Source: Mangrovibacter plantisponsor
GTDB lineage: Bacteria > Pseudomonadota > Gammaproteobacteria > Enterobacterales > Enterobacteriaceae
Length of the DNA stretch: 64,000 nucleotides
Assembly: GCF_003182475.1 (NCBI RefSeq)
Contig: NZ_QGTS01000007.1
Span: forward strand, 62,001 to 126,000
Direction: 5' to 3'
Shown here: positions 1 through 10,648 of the stretch, in pieces
Numbering within the stretch: position 1 is the first letter of the stretch
Layout of the letters: every line of letters begins with the position of its first letter
Made by a program: the position numbers and the translations under genes
Notes under the pieces: generated by a model
Seen by the model: the letters and a program-made list of their open reading frames with translations, nothing else
Database searches by the model: none
What the model was told of the DNA's origin: nothing

Positions 1-2487
1 GAGAAGTATTACTGCCTGTCGATGCTTCCTTATCCTTCTGGTCGACTACACATGGGTCACGTGCGCAACTACACCATTGGTGATGTGGTTGCCCGTTATC
101 AGCGCATGCTGGGTAAAAACGTCCTGCAGCCAATTGGCTGGGATGCATTTGGTCTGCCCGCTGAAGGTGCTGCGGTCAAAAACAACACAGCGCCGGCACC
201 CTGGACTTACGACAACATCGAATACATGAAAAACCAGCTTAAAATGCTGGGTTTTGGTTATGACTGGAGCCGTGAACTGGCAACCTGCAAACCGGAATAT
301 TACCGTTGGGAACAGCAATTCTTCACCCAGCTGTATAAAAAAGGTCTGGTTTACAAAAAAACCTCTGCGGTTAACTGGTGCCCGAACGACCAGACCGTGC
401 TGGCTAACGAACAAGTTATTGATGGTTGTTGCTGGCGTTGTGATACCAAAGTTGAGCGTAAAGAAATCCCGCAGTGGTTTATTAAAATCACTGACTACGC
501 CGAAGAGTTGCTTAACGACCTGGATAAGCTGGATCACTGGCCAGATACCGTTAAAACCATGCAACGTAACTGGATTGGGCGTTCCGAAGGTGTGGAAATT
601 ACCTTTGACGTTGAAAACAGCGACCAGAAGCTAACCGTCTACACCACCCGTCCGGATACCTTTATGGGTGTCACTTATCTTGCTGTAGCCGCAGGCCACC
701 CGCTGGCGCAACAGGCTGCACAAGGTAACGCAGAAATTACTGCCTTTATTGATGAATGCCGCAATACCAAAGTAGCCGAAGCCGATATGGCGACCATGGA
801 GAAAAAAGGCATCGCAACAGGCATTAACGCCATCCATCCACTGACTGGCGAAGCGGTTCCGGTATGGGTTGCTAACTTTGTCCTGATGGAATACGGCACT
901 GGCGCAGTAATGGCTGTTCCGGGGCACGATCAGCGTGACTGGGAATTCGCCAGCAAATACCAACTGGCAATCAAACCAGTCATTCTGGATGCCGAAGGCA
1001 ACGCGCCTGACCTGAGCCATGCAGCGCACACCGAAAAAGGCGTGCTGTTTAACTCTGGTGAGTTTGATGGTCTGGACTTCCCGGCCGCCTTTAACGCCAT
1101 CGCCGACAGCCTGGCTGCAAAAGGGGTTGGTGAGCGTAAAGTTAACTACCGCCTGCGTGACTGGGGGGTTTCCCGTCAACGTTACTGGGGGGCGCCAATT
1201 CCGATGGTGACACTGGAAGACGGCACCGTGATTCCTACTCCGGAAGACCAGTTGCCGGTTATCCTGCCAGAAAACGTGGTAATGGATGGTATCACCAGCC
1301 CAATTAAAGCCGACCCTGAGTGGGCGAAAACAACGGTTAACGGCCAGCCTGCACTGCGTGAAACCGATACCTTTGATACCTTTATGGAATCCTCATGGTA
1401 TTACGCTCGCTACACCTGTGCGCAATACGACAAAGGCATGCTGGACGAAAAAGCAGCAAATTACTGGCTGCCGGTTGACCTGTATGTAGGCGGTATTGAG
1501 CACGCCATCATGCACCTGCTCTACTTCCGCTTCTTCCACAAACTGTTGCGCGATGCAGGTATGGTGACCTCCAACGAACCAGCCAAACAGTTGCTGTGCC
1601 AGGGTATGGTGCTGGCAGATGCCTTCTACTACACAGGTGTAAATGGCGAGCGTAACTGGGTTTCTCCGGTTGATGCCATTACTGAACGTGATGAAAAAGG
1701 CCGTATTGTTAAAGCGACCGACGGCGCAGGCCATGAACTGGTTTACGCGGGCATGAGTAAAATGTCCAAGTCCAAAAATAACGGTATCGACCCGCAAGTC
1801 ATGGTTGAACGTTATGGTGCTGACACCGTGCGTCTGTTCATGATGTTTGCTTCCCCGGCAGAAATGACGCTGGAATGGCAGGAATCTGGTGTAGAAGGGG
1901 CCAACCGCTTCCTGAAACGTGTCTGGAAACTGGTGTTTGAGCATACAGAAAAAGGAGCAGTCACTGCTCTGGATGAAGCTGCACTGTCAGAAGACCAGAA
2001 AGTACTGCGCCGCGAACTGCACAAAACCATTGCGAAAGTGACCGATGATATTGGCCGCCGTCAAACCTTTAATACCGCGATTGCGGCCATTATGGAACTG
2101 ATGAACCGCCTGACCCGTGCTGCACAGGAAACTGAGCAGGACCGTGCACTGATGCAGGAAGCTCTGACTGCAGTAGTACGCATGCTGTATCCGTTTACTC
2201 CGCATATCTGCTTCAACATGTGGCAGGCTCTGGGTTGTGAAGGTGATATCGATAACGCGGCATGGCCGGTTGCTGACGAACAAGCCATGGTTGAAGACAC
2301 CCGCCTGGTTGTGGTTCAGGTCAATGGCAAAGTCCGCGGCAAAATCACCGTTCCGGCAGATGCCGACCAGGAACAGGTTCAGGCCCGGGCGGCACAGGAA
2401 CACCTGGTCGCCAAATACCTTGAAGGGGTAACCATTCGCAAGGTTATCTACGTGCCGGGTAAATTGCTCAACCTGGTTGTTGGTTAA
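1..2487 (+). CDS. leuS: Leucyl-tRNA synthetase, 5' end missing
   Basis: Cytoplasmic class I aminoacyl-tRNA synthetase that charges tRNA-Leu. The frame is open from base 1 (residues EKYYCLS) into the conserved block [11 protein letters not shown], which holds the HIGH-type ATP motif. By comparison with recalled E. coli LeuS (860 residues), about 33 N-terminal residues lie outside the window. The CP1 editing-domain motif TTRPDTF is near base 650, and the KMSKS motif ([10 protein letters not shown]) is near base 1765. The end KLLNLVVG matches the E. coli C-terminus. The stop is 14 bases before the lptE start, so the two are probably cotranscribed. The ATG at base 22 is internal, not the start. 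Confidence 0.98.
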   Translation, partial: EKYYCLSMLPYPSGRLHMGHVRNYTIGDVVARYQRMLGKNVLQPIGWDAFGLPAEGAAVKNNTAPAPWTYDNIEYMKNQLKMLGFGYDWSRELATCKPEYYRWEQQFFTQLYKKGLVYKKTSAVNWCPNDQTVLANEQVIDGCCWRCDTKVERKEIPQWFIKITDYAEELLNDLDKLDHWPDTVKTMQRNWIGRSEGVEITFDVENSDQKLTVYTTRPDTFMGVTYLAVAAGHPLAQQAAQGNAEITAFIDECRNTKVAEADMATMEKKGIATGINAIHPLTGEAVPVWVANFVLMEYGTGAVMAVPGHDQRDWEFASKYQLAIKPVILDAEGNAPDLSHAAHTEKGVLFNSGEFDGLDFPAAFNAIADSLAAKGVGERKVNYRLRDWGVSRQRYWGAPIPMVTLEDGTVIPTPEDQLPVILPENVVMDGITSPIKADPEWAKTTVNGQPALRETDTFDTFMESSWYYARYTCAQYDKGMLDEKAANYWLPVDLYVGGIEHAIMHLLYFRFFHKLLRDAGMVTSNEPAKQLLCQGMVLADAFYYTGVNGERNWVSPVDAITERDEKGRIVKATDGAGHELVYAGMSKMSKSKNNGIDPQVMVERYGADTVRLFMMFASPAEMTLEWQESGVEGANRFLKRVWKLVFEHTEKGAVTALDEAALSEDQKVLRRELHKTIAKVTDDIGRRQTFNTAIAAIMELMNRLTRAAQETEQDRALMQEALTAVVRMLYPFTPHICFNMWQALGCEGDIDNAAWPVADEQAMVEDTRLVVVQVNGKVRGKITVPADADQEQVQARAAQEHLVAKYLEGVTIRKVIYVPGKLLNLVVG

Positions 2488-2501
2488 ACGCAGGAGGACG
2501 C

Positions 2502-3101
2502 GTGAGATATTTGCTCACTTTAATCTTAAGTATGGCGGTGCTGGTCACCGCCGGGTGTGGCTGGCACCTGCGGGGTACTTCCGCGGTGCCAGGCAGCATG
2601 CAGACGTTGATTCTCAATTCGGGTGACCCGAATGGCCCGCTGAGCCGTGCGGTACGCAACCAGTTACGTCTTAATAACGTAACGATTGTAGAAGCCTCTT
2701 CTGTTCGCCAGGATATTCCGTCCTTGCGCCTGAATGGCGCGGCAATACATAAAGACACCGCGTCTATTTTTCAGAATGGGCAAACTGCGGAATACCAGAT
2801 GGTAATGACGGTGAGTGCAACTGTGTTGATCCCGGGGCATGATATTTACCCAATTTCAACCAAGGTCTATCGCTCATTCTTTGATAACCCGCTCACCGCA
2901 CTGGCAAAAAGTGCTGAGCAGGATCTTATCGTGAAAGAAATGTACGACAAGGCAGCGGAACAACTGGTGCGCAAACTGATGTCGGTGCAGACAATGGACC
3001 AGCAGAGAAGCAGTGAAAATAGCGACACCACTGCAACGCAACCCTCTGCGGCAACGTCTCCCCGCCAGTCGGCCACGCTGACACCCGCTACTGCACAATA
3101 A
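2502..3101 (+). CDS. lptE: LPS-assembly lipoprotein LptE
   Basis: Outer-membrane lipoprotein that plugs the LptD barrel and helps insert lipopolysaccharide into the outer leaflet. The start is GTG at 2502, preceded by AGGAGG. It begins with a lipoprotein signal peptide ending in the lipobox VTAGC (Cys19), followed by GWHLRG as in E. coli. The 199 residues are slightly longer than the E. coli protein (193). The core, with [16 protein letters not shown] and [16 protein letters not shown], is well conserved, while the Ser/Thr/Ala-rich tail is divergent. Its stop overlaps the holA start by one base (TAATG), pointing to translational coupling in the leuS-lptE-holA-nadD series. Confidence 0.97.
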   Translation: MRYLLTLILSMAVLVTAGCGWHLRGTSAVPGSMQTLILNSGDPNGPLSRAVRNQLRLNNVTIVEASSVRQDIPSLRLNGAAIHKDTASIFQNGQTAEYQMVMTVSATVLIPGHDIYPISTKVYRSFFDNPLTALAKSAEQDLIVKEMYDKAAEQLVRKLMSVQTMDQQRSSENSDTTATQPSAATSPRQSATLTPATAQ

Positions 3102-4132
3102 TGGTTAAGTTGTATCCGGAACAACTCAGTACGCAGCTCAATGACGGGCTGCGTACTGTTTGGTTATTAGTGGGCAACGATCCTCTGTTGTTGCAGGAAA
3201 GCCAGCAATCCATTCTGAACACGGCCAAAACTCAGGGCTTCGATGAGCACTACAGTGTGCAAATCGATGCTTCTACAGACTGGCCTGACTTGTTCACACG
3301 CTGCCAGTCTATGAGCCTGTTTTCCAGCCGCCAGTCTCTGGTGTTACAGTTACCGGAGAATGGCCCAAATGCAGCTATCAATGCTCAACTGGAAACACTG
3401 GCTAGCCTGTTACATGAAGATTTATTACTGATAATTCGTGGTAATAAACTCACCAAAGCGCAGGAAAATGCGGCCTGGTTTGCGGCAGTCAGTGCGCAGG
3501 CGGCGCAAGTCACCTGCCAGACTCCCGAACAGGCGCAACTCCCCCGCTGGCTTGCAGCCCGCGCCAAACAGATGAAGCTCTCGCTCGATGACGCGGCCAG
3601 TCAGTTACTCTGCTATTGTTATGAAGGTAACTTACTGGCTCTGGCACAGGCGCTTGACCGTTTAGCTCTACTCTGGCCGGACGGCAAACTAACGCTGCCC
3701 CGTGTTGAACAGGCCGTGAATGATGCCGCACACTTTACGCCCTGGCACTGGGTTGATGCATTGCTGGCAGGTAAAAGCAAACGCGCATTACATATCCTGA
3801 ACCAGCTTCAGCGAGAAGGTGATGAACCGGTTATTCTGGTGCGAACTATTCAGCGCGAATTGTTGTTGATGGTCAACCTGAAGCGCCAGTCATCCCAGGT
3901 ACCACTGCGTTCTTTGTTCGACCAGCATCGGGTTTGGCAAAACCGCAGGGGCCTGCTGACTGAGGCTCTGAACCGTTTACAACCTGAACAGCTGTTTCAG
4001 GCTGTAAAGTTATTAAGCCAGACTGAGCTGACGCTTAAACAGGATTTTGGTCAGGATATTTGGCCGTCACTTGCGGCTTTGTCACTGTTACTCTGCCACG
4101 GCGCATTACCCGATACCTTTATTCATGGCTGA
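3101..4132 (+). CDS. holA: DNA polymerase III delta subunit
   Basis: Delta subunit of the clamp loader, which opens the beta sliding clamp during replication. The 343 residues equal the E. coli length. The N-terminus [18 protein letters not shown], the segment LVGNDPLLLQES and the C-terminal block GQDIWPSLAALSLLLCHG are typical of HolA. ATG at 3101 shares its A with the lptE stop. The last eight bases overlap nadD, as is usual for this enterobacterial gene string. Confidence 0.97.
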   Translation: MVKLYPEQLSTQLNDGLRTVWLLVGNDPLLLQESQQSILNTAKTQGFDEHYSVQIDASTDWPDLFTRCQSMSLFSSRQSLVLQLPENGPNAAINAQLETLASLLHEDLLLIIRGNKLTKAQENAAWFAAVSAQAAQVTCQTPEQAQLPRWLAARAKQMKLSLDDAASQLLCYCYEGNLLALAQALDRLALLWPDGKLTLPRVEQAVNDAAHFTPWHWVDALLAGKSKRALHILNQLQREGDEPVILVRTIQRELLLMVNLKRQSSQVPLRSLFDQHRVWQNRRGLLTEALNRLQPEQLFQAVKLLSQTELTLKQDFGQDIWPSLAALSLLLCHGALPDTFIHG

Positions 4133-4781
4133 TTCTTTATCTGAACTGATAGCACTCTATGGCGGCACTTTCGACCCGGTTCATTACGGGCACATCAAGT
4201 CCGTCATTGCCATGGCAAAAGCGGCACAACTTAAGCAGGTTATCGTTCTGCCCAACAATGTGCCGCCACACCGCCCCCAACCCGATGCCAGCAGTGAACA
4301 GCGCAAAGCCATGGTGCAACTGGCGGTAGCAGGTAACCCACTGTTTACTGTGGATTGCCGTGAGCTGGAGCGGGACACCCCTTCCTGGACTGTCGCCACA
4401 CTGGAAACCTTTCGCCATGAATACGGCCCGGAACAACCTCTGGCTTTTATTATTGGCCAGGATTCCCTGTTAACACTCCACAAGTGGTACCAGCACGAAA
4501 AAATTCTGTCGTTATGCCACTTGTTGGTTTGCCGCCGCCCTGGATACCCATTAACCCTGCCGGAACCAGGACGCCAGCAGTGGCTGGAAGATAACCTGGT
4601 AACAGAGGCCAGCCTGCTTCACCAGTCACCCTGTGGCTCAATTTTCCTTGCCGATACCCCTGAGTATGCAATTTCAGCAACAGAAATTCGTACACGCCTT
4701 GCCAACAACAGCCCCTGTAATGATCTGCTGCCAGACAGCGTGCTGGACTACATCCGCCGCGAGCATTTATACCAAAGCTGA
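4125..4781 (+). CDS. nadD: Nicotinate-nucleotide adenylyltransferase
   Basis: Transfers AMP from ATP to nicotinate mononucleotide, giving deamido-NAD in NAD synthesis. The protein has 218 residues if translation starts at ATG 4125, close to the E. coli length of 213. The nucleotidyltransferase signature GGTFDPVHYGH (HxGH) is near residue 13, NNVPPHRPQ follows, and the C-terminal ISATEIRTRL corresponds to the ISxxxxR motif. The frame is open further upstream, but the start inside the end of holA fits family length. The 3' end overlaps the convergent cobD gene by 15 bases, an arrangement not found in E. coli K-12 because cobD is absent there. Confidence 0.96.
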   Translation: MADSLSELIALYGGTFDPVHYGHIKSVIAMAKAAQLKQVIVLPNNVPPHRPQPDASSEQRKAMVQLAVAGNPLFTVDCRELERDTPSWTVATLETFRHEYGPEQPLAFIIGQDSLLTLHKWYQHEKILSLCHLLVCRRPGYPLTLPEPGRQQWLEDNLVTEASLLHQSPCGSIFLADTPEYAISATEIRTRLANNSPCNDLLPDSVLDYIRREHLYQS

Positions 4782-5855
4782 CATCACCTGATGCAGCGCA
4801 TCCAGCAAAGACTGGTTCGCTGCACGTGACTTCACTGCAACACGATAGTAACGCGCATCGAGCCCCGGGTAGTTAGCGCAAGAACGAATTAAAATACCAG
4901 CCTGCTCCAACAGCGCCCACTGTAAATCCAGTGCCGGAACATCGCAGCGGAAAAACAGATAGTTTGCCTGCGGCTGCCATGCCTGAATGCCTGGTACTTT
5001 ACTCAGCACCTGATACAACCACTGATTTTCTGTACGCACCCACTGCCATGTTTGCTGTTGGTACGCTGTTTCCTGCAACACCTGCTCACCAGCAATAGCC
5101 GCCAGGGTATTAATACTCCAGGGGGCACGCTTTGCTCGCAGGGCCGCCATAGACTCCGCGTGGCTACTCAGTGCATAGCCCAGTCGCAACCCGGGAATAG
5201 CATAAAACTTCGTCATCGAGCGCAATACCCACACCCACGGCATCTTCCCCAGTACAGGAATAAAACCCGGGTGTTGTGGGGAAAAATCGAGGAAGGCTTC
5301 ATCAACAATTAACCAAATATGGTTGTCCTCACACCGCCGGGCAATGCGCTCCAGCAAAGACCAGTCAGGCAGTAACCCGGTCGGGTTATTTGGGGTGCAT
5401 AAGAAGACACAATCCAGTTCAGGTGTTAACGCACCAAGAATTCCGTCATCAAGCTGCCAGCCATTGTTTTCCTGCAACCACCAGGTATGCACCTGGCACC
5501 CAACCAGAGCCAGTGCACGTTGATACTCAGCAAACCCAGGAGATACCACTAAAGCCTGTTTTGGATCCAGCGTTTTCACCAGGTCAAAAATCAACTCAGT
5601 TTCCCCGTTACCAGCCTGTATCCAGTCTGGTGGTACTGAGTGATAAGCTGCCAGCGCCTGGTGTAATGATTGATAGTCGACATCCGGATACTGCTCCAGT
5701 TTGCCCAGCGACTCCGCCAGGCGCTGGCGCACACCCAACGGCATCCCCAGCGGGTTAATGTTGGCGCTAAAATCCAAAAGGGTATCCTCATCAACGCCCA
5801 AATGCTGGGCAACCTCGCGTCGATTTCCGCCATGCTGACTGGTGAAACGGGACAT
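4767..5855 (-). CDS. cobD: L-threonine-O-3-phosphate decarboxylase (CobD)
   Basis: PLP enzyme of the class I/II aminotransferase fold. The family makes (R)-1-amino-2-propanol-2-phosphate, the linker that joins the corrin ring to the nucleotide loop of cobalamin. With ATG 5855 (upstream AAAGGA) the protein has 362 residues, about the size of Salmonella CobD. It shows the conserved start FTSQHGGN, DFSANINPLG, FLCTPNNPTG, VDEAFLDF and the PLP-lysine segment SMTKFYAIPGLRLGY. A further 104 in-frame upstream residues would run through the cobC promoter and are rejected. It is divergent from cobC, another cobamide gene. A related histidinol-phosphate aminotransferase is less likely because of that neighbour. 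Confidence 0.9.
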   Translation of the reverse strand: MSRFTSQHGGNRREVAQHLGVDEDTLLDFSANINPLGMPLGVRQRLAESLGKLEQYPDVDYQSLHQALAAYHSVPPDWIQAGNGETELIFDLVKTLDPKQALVVSPGFAEYQRALALVGCQVHTWWLQENNGWQLDDGILGALTPELDCVFLCTPNNPTGLLPDWSLLERIARRCEDNHIWLIVDEAFLDFSPQHPGFIPVLGKMPWVWVLRSMTKFYAIPGLRLGYALSSHAESMAALRAKRAPWSINTLAAIAGEQVLQETAYQQQTWQWVRTENQWLYQVLSKVPGIQAWQPQANYLFFRCDVPALDLQWALLEQAGILIRSCANYPGLDARYYRVAVKSRAANQSLLDALHQVMSALV

Positions 5856-5947
5856 AATTTTTCCTTTTATTGAAAGCGTTATCATAGCGGAAACTTGCGT
5901 GCTATTAGATAATGCGAACTGGAAAGCAATCATTGCAGGAGAGGAAC

Positions 5948-6553
5948 ATGCGTTTATGGCTGGTACGGCACGGGCAAACTGAAGCAAATACCCGGCAGCT
6001 TTTCTGCGGTAAAAGTGAATCGCCACTAACGCCGACCGGTATTGGGCAGGCATGTGTGGTTGCCAACCTGCTTCGCAATGTGCCTTTCGACCATGTGCTA
6101 ATGAGTGAACGAGAACGCGCACGGCACACAGCACAACTGATCCTGCAACCGCATCACCCACAACCACGTACCAGTGCCCTGTTGAACGAAATGGATTTTG
6201 GCGCCTGGGAAATGCAACACCATAGTACGCTGATTGAACAGGATAAGCAGTATCAGGCCTGGTGTGCCGACTGGCAACATGTCACCCCACCGGAAGGGGA
6301 AAGTTTTGCCCGTTTTACAGAGCGCGTTGCGAAACTTGCCGGGGCGGCACGGTCGTTACAGGCAGATAACCTGCTGTTAGTCAGCCACCAGGGCGTGATA
6401 AGCCAGTTACTGGCGCAACTGCTGAATATGCCGCCAGCAGCCATGTGGCACTTTGCTATTGAGCAAGGCGCGTGGAGCCGTATTGACCTGAAAGGCGATT
6501 ATGCAACCCTGCGTTATCTCAATAACCATGGAAACAGTACGCATAATGATTAA
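5948..6553 (+). CDS. cobC: Alpha-ribazole-5'-phosphate phosphatase CobC
   Basis: Histidine-phosphatase family enzyme that removes phosphate from alpha-ribazole phosphate in cobalamin nucleotide-loop assembly. It has 201 residues, near the E. coli length of 203. The catalytic RHG (MRLWLVRHGQTEAN) is at residues 7-9, SERERARHTA near 55, the acidic LNEMDFGAWE near 80 and the second catalytic His in LLVSHQGV. ATG 5948 follows GGAGAGGAAC; the upstream in-frame ATG at 5912 has no such site. It is divergent from cobD with a 92-base shared promoter region. Confidence 0.93.
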   Translation: MRLWLVRHGQTEANTRQLFCGKSESPLTPTGIGQACVVANLLRNVPFDHVLMSERERARHTAQLILQPHHPQPRTSALLNEMDFGAWEMQHHSTLIEQDKQYQAWCADWQHVTPPEGESFARFTERVAKLAGAARSLQADNLLLVSHQGVISQLLAQLLNMPPAAMWHFAIEQGAWSRIDLKGDYATLRYLNNHGNSTHND

Positions 6554-6592
6554 CCAACCCGCCGTACCACGGCTTATGGGTCAATTCTGGCA

Positions 6593-6620
6593 TTGACACC
6601 CCTTGTCAGCCTGTTATTCT
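6593..6620 (+). promoter_or_regulatory. Sigma-70 promoter for the rsfS-rlmH-mrdAB-rlpA operon
   Basis: TTGACA at 6593-6598, a 16-base spacer and TATTCT at 6615-6620 lie in the 249-base gap between cobC and rsfS. The -35 is perfect and the -10 matches four of six positions. It is the best promoter candidate in front of the cell-elongation operon. The leader to rsfS would be about 175 bases. Confidence 0.6.
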
Positions 6621-6802
6621 CCGCAGCCAGAATTGCCTGCGCCGCCATTTCTAAATTGTTTTACAAAAATGGCGATGCATTCCAGCCCGGCCAGTGGGAA
6701 GATAGCTCGCCTGGCGTAATGCTGCTGGCCGGCCAGGTCTGAGCCATCAGCGTGGTATCATGCAGGCACCATCACACATTGTTAATCCACCAGGGGGAAC
6801 AC

Positions 6803-7120
6803 TTGCAGGGTAAAGCACTCCAGGACTTTATTGTCGACAAAATTGATGATCTGAAAGGTCAGGACATTATTGCCATTGATGTCAAAGGCAAATCCAGTAT
6901 CACTGACTGCATGATTATTTGCACCGGTACATCCAGCCGCCATGTCATCTCCATTGCCGATCATGTTGTTCAGGCTTCACGTCAGGCTGGGCTGCAGCCA
7001 CTGGGTGTGGAAGGTGAAAACGGTGCTGATTGGGTGGTTGTTGACTTGGGCGATGTGATTGTGCACGTTATGCAGGAAGAAAGCCGTCACCTGTATGAAC
7101 TGGAAAAACTCTGGAGTTAA
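6803..7120 (+). CDS. rsfS: Ribosomal silencing factor RsfS
   Basis: Binds ribosomal protein L14 on the 50S subunit and blocks subunit joining in starvation or stationary phase. The 105 residues equal E. coli RsfS (YbeB) if translation starts at TTG 6803, preceded at good spacing by AGGGGG. The N-terminus (Met)[21 protein letters not shown] is the family start, so the ATG 51 bases upstream is rejected. [19 protein letters not shown] and the C-terminal LYELEKLWS are conserved. It is first in the rsfS-rlmH-mrdA-mrdB-rlpA series; the rlmH start is two bases after its stop. Confidence 0.96.
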   Translation: MQGKALQDFIVDKIDDLKGQDIIAIDVKGKSSITDCMIICTGTSSRHVISIADHVVQASRQAGLQPLGVEGENGADWVVVDLGDVIVHVMQEESRHLYELEKLWS

Positions 7121-7122
7121 GT

Positions 7123-7593
7123 GTGAAGCTTCAGTTAGTTGCCGTCGGGACCAAAATGCCCGACTGGGTACAGACCGGTTTCAGTGAATACCTGCGTCGT
7201 TTCCCTAAAGATATGCCTTTCGAGCTGGTTGAAGTACCGGCAGGCAAACGCGGGAAAAATGCAGATATAAAACGTATTCTCGACAAAGAAGGCGAAGCCA
7301 TGCTCGCCGTTGCCGGGAAAGGTAACCGAATCGTCACTCTGGATATTCCAGGTAAACCCTGGGATACGCCGCAACTGGCTGAACAACTTGAACGCTGGAA
7401 GCAGGATGGCCGCGATGTCAGCTTATTAATTGGCGGCCCCGAAGGTCTTTCTCCTGCATGTAAAGCAGCAGCAGAGCAAAGTTGGTCTCTTTCCACTCTG
7501 ACACTGCCGCACCCACTGGTGCGCGTTTTAGTCGCGGAAAGTTTATACAGGGCGTGGAGTATCACCACGAATCATCCCTATCATCGTGAGTAA
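7123..7593 (+). CDS. rlmH: 23S rRNA pseudouridine-1915 N3-methyltransferase
   Basis: SPOUT-class SAM methyltransferase acting on pseudouridine 1915 in helix 69 of 23S rRNA. It has 156 residues, one more than E. coli, from an extra Gly in GKGNRIV. The N-terminus [15 protein letters not shown], the SAM-site [10 protein letters not shown] and the end [10 protein letters not shown] are nearly invariant in enterobacteria. The start is GTG at 7123, immediately after the rsfS stop. Confidence 0.97.
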   Translation: MKLQLVAVGTKMPDWVQTGFSEYLRRFPKDMPFELVEVPAGKRGKNADIKRILDKEGEAMLAVAGKGNRIVTLDIPGKPWDTPQLAEQLERWKQDGRDVSLLIGGPEGLSPACKAAAEQSWSLSTLTLPHPLVRVLVAESLYRAWSITTNHPYHRE

Positions 7594-7617
7594 TGCACCA
7601 GGTAGATTAAGCAGCGG

Positions 7618-9522
7618 ATGAAATTACAGGATTCTTTTCGCGATTATACGGCTGAGTCCGCGCTTTTTGTGCGCAGGGCATTAGTGGCCTTTACCGGTAT
7701 TCTGGCGCTGACTGGGGTACTGGTAGCCAACCTCTATAATCTGCAAATCGTCCGGCATGATGACTACCAAACCCGCTCGAACGAAAACCGTATCAAGCTG
7801 GTTCCCATCGCGCCGACACGCGGCATCATCTACGACAGGAACGGTACGCCACTGGCGCTTAACCGCACCATTTACCAGTTAGAAATGATGCCCGAAAAAG
7901 TAGACAGCGTGCAGGGTACGCTGGATGCGTTACGCCCGGTGGTTAACCTGACAGACGATGATATCGCCAATTTCAAGAAAGAACGCTCCCGTTCTCACCG
8001 TTTCACTTCCATTCCAGTCAAAGTTAACCTGAACGAAGAACAGGTGGCCCGTTTTGCCGTTAACCAGTACCGTTTCCCGGGTGTGGAAGTCAAAGGCTAC
8101 AAACGCCGCTATTATCCCTACGGTTCAGCCCTGACTCATGTCATCGGTTATGTTTCCAAAATCAACGACCGTGATGTTGACCGTCTGGATAAAGAAGGGA
8201 AACTGGCTAACTATGCCGCAACCCATGATATCGGCAAATTGGGGATTGAACGCTATTATGAAGACCTGCTCCATGGTCAGACCGGCTATGAAGAAGTCGA
8301 GGTCAATAACCGTGGGCGCGTCATTCGCCAGTTAAAAGAAGTACCGCCTCAGGCCGGTCATGATATTTACCTGACGCTCGACTTCCAGTTACAAAGCTAC
8401 ATTGAAACACTGCTGGCAGGCAGCCGGGCCGCAACTATTGTCACGGACCCACGTACAGGGGCGATTCTTGCTCTTGTGTCCATGCCCAGCTATAACCCGA
8501 ACCTGTTTGTTGATGGCATTTCCTCCAAAGACTACTCTGGCCTGCTGCATGACCCGGACACTCCGTTGGTTAACCGTGCAACACAAGGGATTTACCCGCC
8601 AGCCTCCACTGTAAAACCTTATGTTGCGGTATCCGCCCTGACTGCCGGTGTGATTACCCGCAGCACCAGCCTGTTTGACCCGGGGTGGTGGCAACTGCCA
8701 GGTTCTGAGAAGCGTTACCGTGACTGGAAAAAATGGGGTCACGGGCACCTTAATGTAACCAAAGCGCTTGAAGAGTCTGCAGATACCTTCTTCTACCAGG
8801 TTGCCTACGACATGGGGATAGACCGCCTCTCTGAATGGATGGGCAAATTTGGTTACGGTCACCTGACAGGTATCGACCTGGCAGAGGAACGTTCCGGCAA
8901 CATGCCTACCCGCGAATGGAAACTCAAGCGGTTCAAGAAACCCTGGTACCAGGGGGATACCATCCCGGTTGGGATTGGTCAGGGTTACTGGACAGCCACC
9001 CCCATCCAGATGAACAAAGCGCTGATGACACTGATTAACAATGGCGTCATTAAAACACCGCACTTGTTGATGGATACTGTCGTAGATGGCAAAAAAGTGC
9101 CCTGGGTCCAAAAAGAAGATGGCCACATTGGTGATATCCATTCAGGCTTCTGGGAAATTGCCAGAGATGGGATGTATGGTGTGGCAAACCGCCCTAACGG
9201 TACAGCGCACCGTTATTTCGCCGGCGCACCCTATAAAATTGCAGCAAAATCCGGGACAGCGCAGGTCTTTGGCCTGAAAGCCAATGAAACCTATAACGCC
9301 CACAAAATTTCCGAGCGCCTGCGCGACCATAAACTTATGACCGCGTTTGCGCCTTATGATAATCCGCGCGTCGCGGTTTCCATTATTCTGGAAAACGGCG
9401 GTGCAGGCCCGGCGGTTGGTACCGTCGTTCGGCAAATTCTCGATCATATTATGCTAGGCGATAACAACACCGCGTTACCAACTGACTCCCCTGCCCAACA
9501 CGTCGCCGGAGAGGATCAATAA
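7618..9522 (+). CDS. mrdA: Penicillin-binding protein 2 (elongasome transpeptidase)
   Basis: Class B PBP that cross-links peptidoglycan during rod elongation, working with RodA. It has 634 residues, one membrane anchor near residues 20-43 (VAFTGILALTGVLVANLY), then the pedestal domain with APTRGIIYDRNG. The transpeptidase domain has the active-site serine in PPASTVKP (SxxK), the SxN-equivalent SAD in ESADTFFYQ and the KSGTAQ box. It is 24 bases after rlmH and three bases before mrdB, which is the standard operon. Confidence 0.97.
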   Translation: MKLQDSFRDYTAESALFVRRALVAFTGILALTGVLVANLYNLQIVRHDDYQTRSNENRIKLVPIAPTRGIIYDRNGTPLALNRTIYQLEMMPEKVDSVQGTLDALRPVVNLTDDDIANFKKERSRSHRFTSIPVKVNLNEEQVARFAVNQYRFPGVEVKGYKRRYYPYGSALTHVIGYVSKINDRDVDRLDKEGKLANYAATHDIGKLGIERYYEDLLHGQTGYEEVEVNNRGRVIRQLKEVPPQAGHDIYLTLDFQLQSYIETLLAGSRAATIVTDPRTGAILALVSMPSYNPNLFVDGISSKDYSGLLHDPDTPLVNRATQGIYPPASTVKPYVAVSALTAGVITRSTSLFDPGWWQLPGSEKRYRDWKKWGHGHLNVTKALEESADTFFYQVAYDMGIDRLSEWMGKFGYGHLTGIDLAEERSGNMPTREWKLKRFKKPWYQGDTIPVGIGQGYWTATPIQMNKALMTLINNGVIKTPHLLMDTVVDGKKVPWVQKEDGHIGDIHSGFWEIARDGMYGVANRPNGTAHRYFAGAPYKIAAKSGTAQVFGLKANETYNAHKISERLRDHKLMTAFAPYDNPRVAVSIILENGGAGPAVGTVVRQILDHIMLGDNNTALPTDSPAQHVAGEDQ

Positions 9523-9525
9523 CCC

Positions 9526-10638
9526 ATGACTGACAACCCGAACAAAAAGTCCCTCTGGGATAAGATACACATCGATCCCTTGCTGATGGTCACCATTCTG
9601 GCACTGTTACTGTACAGCGCCCTGGTTGTCTGGAGCGCCAGCGGGCAAGACCCGGGCATGATGGAACGCAAAATCGCCCAGATTTGTATGGGGCTGGTTA
9701 TTATGATAGTGCTGGCTCAGGTGCCCCCACGGGTCTATGAAGGTTGGGCTCCCTGGCTGTATATCATCTGTATTGTGTTACTGGTCGCCGTTGACGCCTT
9801 TGGGGCAATATCCAAAGGGGCTCAACGCTGGCTGGATCTCGGCATTGTGCGTTTTCAGCCATCAGAAATTGCCAAAATTGCGGTGCCACTGATGGTGGCC
9901 CGCTTTATTAACCGCGATGTCTGCCCGCCCACACTCAAAAACACAGCTATCGCACTGGCACTTATCTTTATGCCAACCCTGCTGGTTGCTGCTCAGCCAG
10001 ACCTGGGGACATCCATCCTGATTGCTGCATCCGGTATCTTCGTACTGTTCCTTTCGGGGATGAGCTGGCGCTTAATTGGTATAGCCGTAATACTGGTGGC
10101 GGCATTTATTCCCGTTTTGTGGTTCTTCCTGATGCATGATTACCAGCGCGCCCGCGTCATGATGCTTCTCAATCCAGAGAGCGACCCACTGGGTGCCGGG
10201 TATCACATTATTCAGTCTAAAATTGCGATTGGTTCCGGCGGGTTACGAGGTAAAGGTTGGCTGCATGGTACGCAATCCCAACTGGAGTTTTTACCAGAGC
10301 GCCATACTGACTTTATTTTTGCCGTACTGGCTGAAGAACTTGGCCTGGTTGGCGTGCTGGTTCTGCTAACGCTGTATTTATTGCTGATTATGCGTGGGCT
10401 GTGGATTGCCGCACACGCGCAGACCACTTTTGGCCGCGTGATGGCCGGTGGCCTGATGCTGATTTTGTTTGTTTATGTCTTTGTTAATATTGGTATGGTT
10501 AGTGGAATTCTACCGGTGGTGGGCGTCCCCCTGCCGCTGGTAAGTTATGGTGGTTCCGCGCTTATCGTACTCATGGCGGGGTTTGGTATTGTTATGTCGA
10601 TACACACCCATCGAAAACTGTTATCGAAAAACGTATAA
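9526..10638 (+). CDS. mrdB: RodA SEDS peptidoglycan glycosyltransferase
   Basis: SEDS-family inner-membrane glycosyltransferase that polymerises lipid II during elongation, in complex with PBP2. The 370 residues equal the E. coli length, with about ten hydrophobic segments. Conserved SEDS blocks are [31 protein letters not shown], the loop [18 protein letters not shown] and the C-terminal [14 protein letters not shown]. It is in operon with mrdA and rlpA. Confidence 0.97.
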   Translation: MTDNPNKKSLWDKIHIDPLLMVTILALLLYSALVVWSASGQDPGMMERKIAQICMGLVIMIVLAQVPPRVYEGWAPWLYIICIVLLVAVDAFGAISKGAQRWLDLGIVRFQPSEIAKIAVPLMVARFINRDVCPPTLKNTAIALALIFMPTLLVAAQPDLGTSILIAASGIFVLFLSGMSWRLIGIAVILVAAFIPVLWFFLMHDYQRARVMMLLNPESDPLGAGYHIIQSKIAIGSGGLRGKGWLHGTQSQLEFLPERHTDFIFAVLAEELGLVGVLVLLTLYLLLIMRGLWIAAHAQTTFGRVMAGGLMLILFVYVFVNIGMVSGILPVVGVPLPLVSYGGSALIVLMAGFGIVMSIHTHRKLLSKNV

Positions 10639-10648
10639 GAGGTAAGTG

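Noticed and set aside
631-1179. Long antisense frames over leuS and other highly expressed genes
   Set aside because: They mirror codon-biased coding strands and show no independent protein features.
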